Positions 59,535 through 64,000 of a stretch of 64,000 nucleotides of DNA are shown here, one piece after another (the first letter of the stretch is position 1; each line of letters starts with the position of its first letter). The notes under the pieces were generated by a model. That model was not told where the DNA came from. It saw only the letters and a list, made by a program, of their open reading frames with translations, and searched no databases. The translations under genes were made by a program, and so were the position numbers. This stretch comes from JAZKHT01 sp040385245 (lineage in GTDB: Bacteria > Pseudomonadota > Alphaproteobacteria > Rhodobacterales > Rhodobacteraceae): the NCBI GenBank assembly GCA_040385245.1, contig JAZKHT010000003.1, forward strand, positions 1-64,000, given 5' to 3'.

Positions 59535-60332
59535 TCAGCCGATCCGGCCGGTGATATAGCTTTCGGTGCGGGCATCGCGCGGGTTGGTGAAAATGGTGCC
59601 CGTCTCGCCGTATTCCACCAGATTTCCAAGGTGAAAGAACGCCGTGCGCTGTGACACGCGGGCGGCCTGCTGCATCGAATGGGTGACGATCACGACCGAA
59701 AACTGCGCGCGCAATTCGTCGATCAGTTCTTCGACCTGTGCCGTGGCGATGGGGTCCAGCGCGGAACAAGGTTCGTCCATCAACAGCACCTCGGGGCTGG
59801 TCGCAACCGCCCGCGCGATACACAGGCGCTGCTGCTGGCCGCCCGAAAGCCCCGTGCCGGGCGTGTCCAGACGGTCCTTCACCTCGTTCCACAGCGCGGC
59901 GCGGCGCAAGGATGTTTCGACCACCTCGTCCAGTTCCGCCTTGGTCCGGGTCAGGCCATGGATTTTCGGGCCGTAGGCCACGTTGTCATAGATCGACTTG
60001 GGAAACGGGTTCGGTTTCTGGAACACCATGCCGACCTTGGCGCGCAGCTGGACCGGATCAACGCGGGGGTCATAGATATCTTGCCCGTCCATCTCGATCC
60101 GGCCCGTCACGCGGCAGGACGGGATGGTGTCGTTCATCCGGTTCAGGCAACGCAGGAACGTGGATTTGCCACAGCCCGACGGCCCGATAAAGGCGGTCAC
60201 AGTTTTGTCGAGGATATCGACATCGACATCCTTCAGCGCGTGCGTGGTGCCGTAATGGACCTGAACCCCACGGGCGGTGATCTTGGTGGCGCTGTCGGTC
60301 ACGGTTCTGTCCTCAAGTCGCATGTCATTCAT
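59535..60332 (-). CDS. pstB: Phosphate ABC transporter ATP-binding protein
   Basis: The 265-residue ATPase of the high-affinity phosphate importer PstSCAB. Walker A is GPSGCGKST (50-58), the signature motif LSGGQQQRLCIARA lies near residue 155, and Walker B is VLLMDEPCSALDP. THSMQQAARVSQRTAFFHLG near the C-terminus is typical of PstB. It lies 11 bp after pstA and 37 bp before phoU. AAGGGG precedes the ATG. Confidence 0.97.
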   Translation of the reverse strand: MNDMRLEDRTVTDSATKITARGVQVHYGTTHALKDVDVDILDKTVTAFIGPSGCGKSTFLRCLNRMNDTIPSCRVTGRIEMDGQDIYDPRVDPVQLRAKVGMVFQKPNPFPKSIYDNVAYGPKIHGLTRTKAELDEVVETSLRRAALWNEVKDRLDTPGTGLSGGQQQRLCIARAVATSPEVLLMDEPCSALDPIATAQVEELIDELRAQFSVVIVTHSMQQAARVSQRTAFFHLGNLVEYGETGTIFTNPRDARTESYITGRIG

Positions 60333-60343
60333 TGTCGGACCCC

Positions 60344-61660
60344 TTACCAGCGGCGTTCAAAGCGGCGGCGCAGCACGATGGCCAGCGCGTTCATCATCAG
60401 AAGAAAGACCAACAGCACGATGATCGCACCGGATGCCCGTTCGGCAAAGGCAGGATCGGCGCGCTGGGTCCAGCTGTAAACCTGCACCGGCAGGGCAGAG
60501 GCGGGATCAAAGAACCCCTCGGGGGGCGCACCGGGGTAGTCGCGCACAAAGGCCACCATCCCGATCAGCAGCAAAGGGGCCGATTCCCCCAGCGCCCGCG
60601 CCAGGCCGAGGATCGTGCCGGTCAGGATGCCCGGCATGGCCAGCGGCAGGACATGGTGCATCACCGTCTGCATCTGCGACGCGCCCACACCCAATGCCGC
60701 ATCGCGGATCGACGGCGGCACGGCCTTCAGGCTGGCACGCGTGGCGATGATGATGGTGGGCAACGTCATCAGCGTCAGCACCAGCCCGCCGACAATGGGG
60801 GCCGATTGCGGCAGACCGACAAGGTTGATGAACAAGGCCAGCGCCAGGATGCCGAACACGATGGACGGCACGGCGGCAAGATTGGCGATGTTGATCTCGA
60901 TCAGGTCGGTGATGCGGTTTTTCGGTGCCATTTCCTCTAGATAGATCGAGGCCGCGACGCCGATGGGCAGCGCCAGCACCAACACGATCAGCATCATGTA
61001 GGCCGACCCGAGGATCGCCACACCCAGACCTGCCGCCTCGGGGCGCAGTTCGGATGCGTCGGGCATGGTGATGAAACCGGGGTTCAGTGCGGTGTCGATC
61101 AGGCCCGCGTCCGCCAGCGCATCCGCCAGCGACAGTTGTTCGGGCGAGATGTTGGAATCGCGCACGGCGGTTTCCATGGTGACGCGGCCCTTGAAATAGC
61201 CATCCACCCGGCCATTGGCAAAGGCGTTGAAGGTGATGGTCGTGCCCACCAGCGACGGGTCCGCCAACACGGTATCGCGCAGATCGGCAGGCGCTTCTTT
61301 CGACATCAGGCCCATCACCTCTTTCGGGGTCAGGTCGCCCAGATCGATGCCGCGCGCCGCAATCTCGGCCAGCAGGGCCTTTTGCATCAGCTTGCCATAG
61401 CCAATGGTTGTAACCTTGCTCATCACCGCCGGATCGCGGGTGCCGGATGTGTCGACGACTGCTTCGTCCAGCAGGATCGGGATCTGCACAAAGGTCTGGC
61501 GAAAGGCGGATGCGCCATTGCCCAGAACGGATGTCAGCAGGATGACCAGCGACAACAGGCCCAAGGTGACCGCCGCCATCCCCCAGATGCGAAAGCGGCG
61601 TTCGGCGGCGTTGCGCGCCTTGGTCCGTGCGTCCGGGATGAAAAGGGTGGACAGGGTCAT
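60344..61660 (-). CDS. pstA: Phosphate ABC transporter permease PstA
   Basis: A 438-residue inner-membrane permease, longer than E. coli PstA (about 296). It carries an N-terminal DUF3333-type extension (about 1-175: helix near 30-50, then a periplasmic stretch), followed by the six-helix MetI-like core. The core shows PIGVAASIYLEEMAP, the coupling helix IRDAALGVGASQMQTVMHHVLPLAMPGILTG, and LARALGESAPLLLIG. The extended form is common in alphaproteobacteria. It overlaps pstC by four bases. Confidence 0.95.
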   Translation of the reverse strand: MTLSTLFIPDARTKARNAAERRFRIWGMAAVTLGLLSLVILLTSVLGNGASAFRQTFVQIPILLDEAVVDTSGTRDPAVMSKVTTIGYGKLMQKALLAEIAARGIDLGDLTPKEVMGLMSKEAPADLRDTVLADPSLVGTTITFNAFANGRVDGYFKGRVTMETAVRDSNISPEQLSLADALADAGLIDTALNPGFITMPDASELRPEAAGLGVAILGSAYMMLIVLVLALPIGVAASIYLEEMAPKNRITDLIEINIANLAAVPSIVFGILALALFINLVGLPQSAPIVGGLVLTLMTLPTIIIATRASLKAVPPSIRDAALGVGASQMQTVMHHVLPLAMPGILTGTILGLARALGESAPLLLIGMVAFVRDYPGAPPEGFFDPASALPVQVYSWTQRADPAFAERASGAIIVLLVFLLMMNALAIVLRRRFERRW

Positions 61661-63105
61661 TCGTACTGCTCCCGGTATTTGCGCACGATATAGAGGGCGA
61701 GTACGTTCAGCCCCAGGGTAAAGACGAACAGCGTCAGACCCAGCGCAAAGGCCACCAGCGTTTCGGGGCTGCCGAATTCGGTATCGCCGGTCAACTGGCT
61801 GACGATCTTGACGGTGACGGTGGTCATCGCCTGAAACGGGTTCACATCCAGCTTGGCCGACGCCCCTGCCCCAAGAACGACGATCATTGTCTCGCCAATG
61901 GCGCGGCTGGCGGCCATCAGGATCGCGCCGACGATGCCCGGCAGGGCGGCTGGGAACACCACCTGCTTGATGGTTTCCGACTGCGTGGCCCCCAGCGCAT
62001 AGCTGCCATCGCGCAGCGCCTGCGGCACGGCGTTGATGATGTCATCGGACAGCGACGAGACATAGGGGATCAGCATGATCCCCATCACCAGCCCCGCCGT
62101 CATCACGGAAGACGAGCTGTCACCCAGCCCCAGCGGCTGCGCGAACCAGTCGCGCAAGAAGGGGCCGACGGTCATCAGCGCGAACAGGCCGTAAACGATC
62201 GACGGGATGCCCGCCAACACCTCGATCGCGGGTTTGGCGACCGACCGGACGGTGCGGCTGGCGTATTCCGACAGATAGATCGCCGTCATCAACCCGACCG
62301 GCACCGCCACGATCAGGGCGATGACCGACACATACATCGTGCCCCACAACAAGGGCAGGATGCCCAGATCGGACCCGCCCCGGAACTGGGGGTTCCATGT
62401 CATGCTGAAAAAGAAATCGCGGGCGGGGTAAAGTTGGAAAAAGTGCCAGCTTTCAAACACCAGCGAAAAGACGATCCCCGCCGTGGTCAGCACCGCCACC
62501 GACGATGCCGCGATCAGCAGCGCCTTGATGAAGCGTTCCACCACATTGCGGGCGCGGAACTGCGGTGTCAGGCGCAGTTGGGCAAGCAGGAACCCCGCCA
62601 CAGCCACAGCCAGCACCAGCGCCATCATCCAGACGCGGCCCGTTGCCGTCTGCGCGCGGTAGACACCCGCCGCTTCGGCGATATGCGGGCTGACGGCAGA
62701 CCCAAGCGCCACGCCCTGTTCGGCCAGACGCGCCTGCAATGTGGCAGGATCGGCGGTCAGTGTGCGTTCATCGGCACCGGATGCGACCAGCACCTCCATC
62801 CCGTCGGCGATGCGGCGCACGTCCGACATGACCAATGCGCGGGATGATCCTTCGGCAATATCGGATGCCACAATCATCGACGTGACGCGGTTTTCAATGA
62901 CGATGGGCTGCACGATGGCCCAGATCACCATCACCAACAGCGCGGGCACAGCGGTGAACAGGGCAACCGTCTGGCCGTAATAGCGCGGCAGCGAATGCAG
63001 CTTGCGCGCATCGCCCGTGACGGATGCCATCGCCCTTTGGCGGCCAAGGATGTGGCCAACTCCGGCAAGGGCCAGCAGAATCAGGGTCAGCGCGCCAAAG
63101 CTCAT
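61657..63105 (-). CDS. pstC: Phosphate ABC transporter permease PstC
   Basis: A 482-residue permease, also longer than the E. coli protein (about 319) by an N-terminal region with two helices and a periplasmic loop (about 1-190). The MetI-like core shows LIVAVPVGLMTAIYLSEYA, the IPSIVYGLFALM helix, the coupling region LRDGSYALGATQSETIKQVVFPAALPGI and ASRAIGETMIVVLGAG. It partners with PstA. A 55-bp gap with a strong hairpin separates it from pstS. Confidence 0.95.
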   Translation of the reverse strand: MSFGALTLILLALAGVGHILGRQRAMASVTGDARKLHSLPRYYGQTVALFTAVPALLVMVIWAIVQPIVIENRVTSMIVASDIAEGSSRALVMSDVRRIADGMEVLVASGADERTLTADPATLQARLAEQGVALGSAVSPHIAEAAGVYRAQTATGRVWMMALVLAVAVAGFLLAQLRLTPQFRARNVVERFIKALLIAASSVAVLTTAGIVFSLVFESWHFFQLYPARDFFFSMTWNPQFRGGSDLGILPLLWGTMYVSVIALIVAVPVGLMTAIYLSEYASRTVRSVAKPAIEVLAGIPSIVYGLFALMTVGPFLRDWFAQPLGLGDSSSSVMTAGLVMGIMLIPYVSSLSDDIINAVPQALRDGSYALGATQSETIKQVVFPAALPGIVGAILMAASRAIGETMIVVLGAGASAKLDVNPFQAMTTVTVKIVSQLTGDTEFGSPETLVAFALGLTLFVFTLGLNVLALYIVRKYREQYE

Positions 63106-63127
63106 GCTTCAATCCGTTCAGAAAGGA

Positions 63128-63152
63128 CCGGGGGGCCGGTCTGGCCCCCCGG
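63128..63152 (-). terminator. Hairpin between pstS and pstC (partial terminator)
   Basis: CCGGGGGGCC (63128-63137) pairs with GGCCCCCCGG (63143-63152) across a five-base loop, about nine bases after the pstS stop, followed by TCCTTTCT on the minus strand. Placed inside the operon, it could terminate most transcripts or protect the pstS mRNA end, so that the binding protein outnumbers the permease. Confidence 0.7.
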
Positions 63153-63160
63153 ATCTGGTC

Positions 63161-64000
63161 TTATTCCAGCGGGCCCATCGGCGTGGCCGCAGCCACGGCA
63201 GCCTGCGTCGCCGCAAGTTCCGGGTCAGCCACCAGACCGTATTCGGCCAAGGGGCCATCGGGGCCAGCGATATCATCGGACACGAAGAATTCCACGTATT
63301 CCTTAAGGCCCGGGATCACGCCCAGATGCGCCGATTTGACGTAGAAATACAGCGGGCGCGACACCGGGTATTCGCCGGTGGCGATGCTTTCCACCGACGG
63401 GACGATCCCGCCCATGGTGGCGACTCGCAGCTTGTCGGTGTTGTTCTGGTAGAACGACAGACCGAACACGCCTACCGCCGTCGGGTTGGCGTCCAGACGG
63501 GCCAGCGTTTCGGTGTAATCACCGTCGATATCAACCGAGGCGCCATCGGTGCGCAAGGTCATGCAGGCCTCTTCGGCCTTGTCCTCGTCGCCGCCATTGG
63601 CCACCTTGAACGCCTCATACGCGCCGGTTTCTTCACAGCCGGCGATGATCACCTTGGTGTCGAACACTTCGCGCGTGCCGTGCTTGGTGCCGGGGATGAA
63701 GGCCAGGATGTCCTGCGCGGGCAGGGCTGCATTCACATCGGCCCAGGTCTTGTTCGGGTTGGCGACCAGTGCGCCGTCCTTGACGACCTGCGCGCCGATG
63801 GCGTTGAACCAATCCGCAGGCGTAAAGGCGAATTCCGGGCCGTCCACCTTGGACGCGAACACGATCCCGTCATAGCCAAAGCGCACTTCCATGATCTCTG
63901 TCACGCCGTTGCTGGCGCACAGGTCGATGTCGCCCTGGCTGATCCGGCTGGAAGAGTTGGCGATGTCGATGGTGGTTTCACCCACACCTTCGCACATCTT
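63161..64000 (-). CDS. pstS: Phosphate ABC transporter substrate-binding protein, 5' end outside the window
   Basis: The last 279 residues of the periplasmic phosphate-binding protein. The frame stays open to the right edge, so the signal peptide and the first phosphate-binding loop are missing. Visible are IDIANSSSRIS (a phosphate-contact region), EVRFGYDGIVFA, FIPGTKHGTREVF and GVFGLSFYQNN. The C-terminus GYPVSRPLYFYVKSAH-like segment (here EYPVSRPLYFYVK) is typical of the PstS family with extended alphaproteobacterial form. It is the first gene of pstS-C-A-B-phoU-phoB; its Pho box would be beyond the edge. Confidence 0.93.
   Translation of the reverse strand, partial: KMCEGVGETTIDIANSSSRISQGDIDLCASNGVTEIMEVRFGYDGIVFASKVDGPEFAFTPADWFNAIGAQVVKDGALVANPNKTWADVNAALPAQDILAFIPGTKHGTREVFDTKVIIAGCEETGAYEAFKVANGGDEDKAEEACMTLRTDGASVDIDGDYTETLARLDANPTAVGVFGLSFYQNNTDKLRVATMGGIVPSVESIATGEYPVSRPLYFYVKSAHLGVIPGLKEYVEFFVSDDIAGPDGPLAEYGLVADPELAATQAAVAAATPMGPLE

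Overview
The window reads as chromosomal DNA of a Rhodobacterales-type alphaproteobacterium. It is clearly GC-rich and densely packed, with many 4-bp ATGA/GTGA start-stop overlaps. The assignment rests on protein character and gene order: prfA-prmC-DUF4167, lptF-lptG-lptD-surA-pdxA-rsmA, glgP-glgB-glgC-glgA-glgX-pgm, a form II CoxL cluster, a non-pyrrolysine MttB homologue, and a GC-hairpin/GGATATTT intergenic element that appears three times. No tRNA, rRNA, CRISPR array, insertion sequence or prophage was seen; this is mostly core genome with a few accessory sensory and catabolic islands.

Layout. 1-129: edge of a type I secretion ABC transporter. 767-1120: RidA. 1277-5006: zwf-pgl-pgi, entry to hexose-phosphate catabolism, under a perfect LacI-like palindrome. 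5137-6545: MgtC-like and HNH proteins. 6782-11053: coxG-coxS-coxL-coxM molybdenum hydroxylase cluster. 11129-15322: a response regulator, a FIST protein and a PAS/hybrid histidine kinase, resembling the nitric-oxide-sensing NosP/NahK pair. 15474-17461: lytic transglycosylase and MttB-like methyltransferase. 17555-28733: six-gene glycogen operon. 29142-29576: Rrf2 (NsrR/RirA-like) regulator, divergent from glycogen and preceded by an FNR-like box. 29614-32825: copper module cueR/copA facing copZ, each promoter with a CueR-type 19-bp spacer.

32959-39221: a Q-rich microprotein, TfoX-C protein, ndk, ABC-F ATPase, MarC, retropepsin-like protease, holC and pepA. 39380-46997: outer-membrane biogenesis cluster lptF-lptG-lptD-surA, continuing into pdxA and rsmA. 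47001-53092 (minus strand): class III aminotransferase, agmatinase, DUF1499, prfA, prmC and the repeat-rich DUF4167 protein. 53169-54759: divergent nucleoside hydrolase and isochorismatase-family hydrolase. 54811-55818: orphan iron-binding periplasmic protein with a RirA-like palindrome over its ribosome-binding site. 55964-58020: mazG and an M20 amidohydrolase. 58097-64000: phosphate regulon phoB-phoU-pstB-pstA-pstC-pstS (transcribed pstS to phoB; pstS cut by the right edge).

How it fits together. Central carbon storage and use (glg, pgm, pgi, zwf, pgl) takes up a large share, and glucose 1-phosphate from glycogen flows through pgm into pgi/zwf. Several sensors of NO, redox, iron or copper (FIST/kinase, Rrf2, CueR, the RirA-like site) are dispersed. 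I did not find a clearly undescribed multi-gene system. The most interesting signals are the FIST-kinase-regulator cassette, the mirrored CueR promoters, a TTTGATCAAA palindrome shared by two promoters, and two families of intergenic hairpin repeats.
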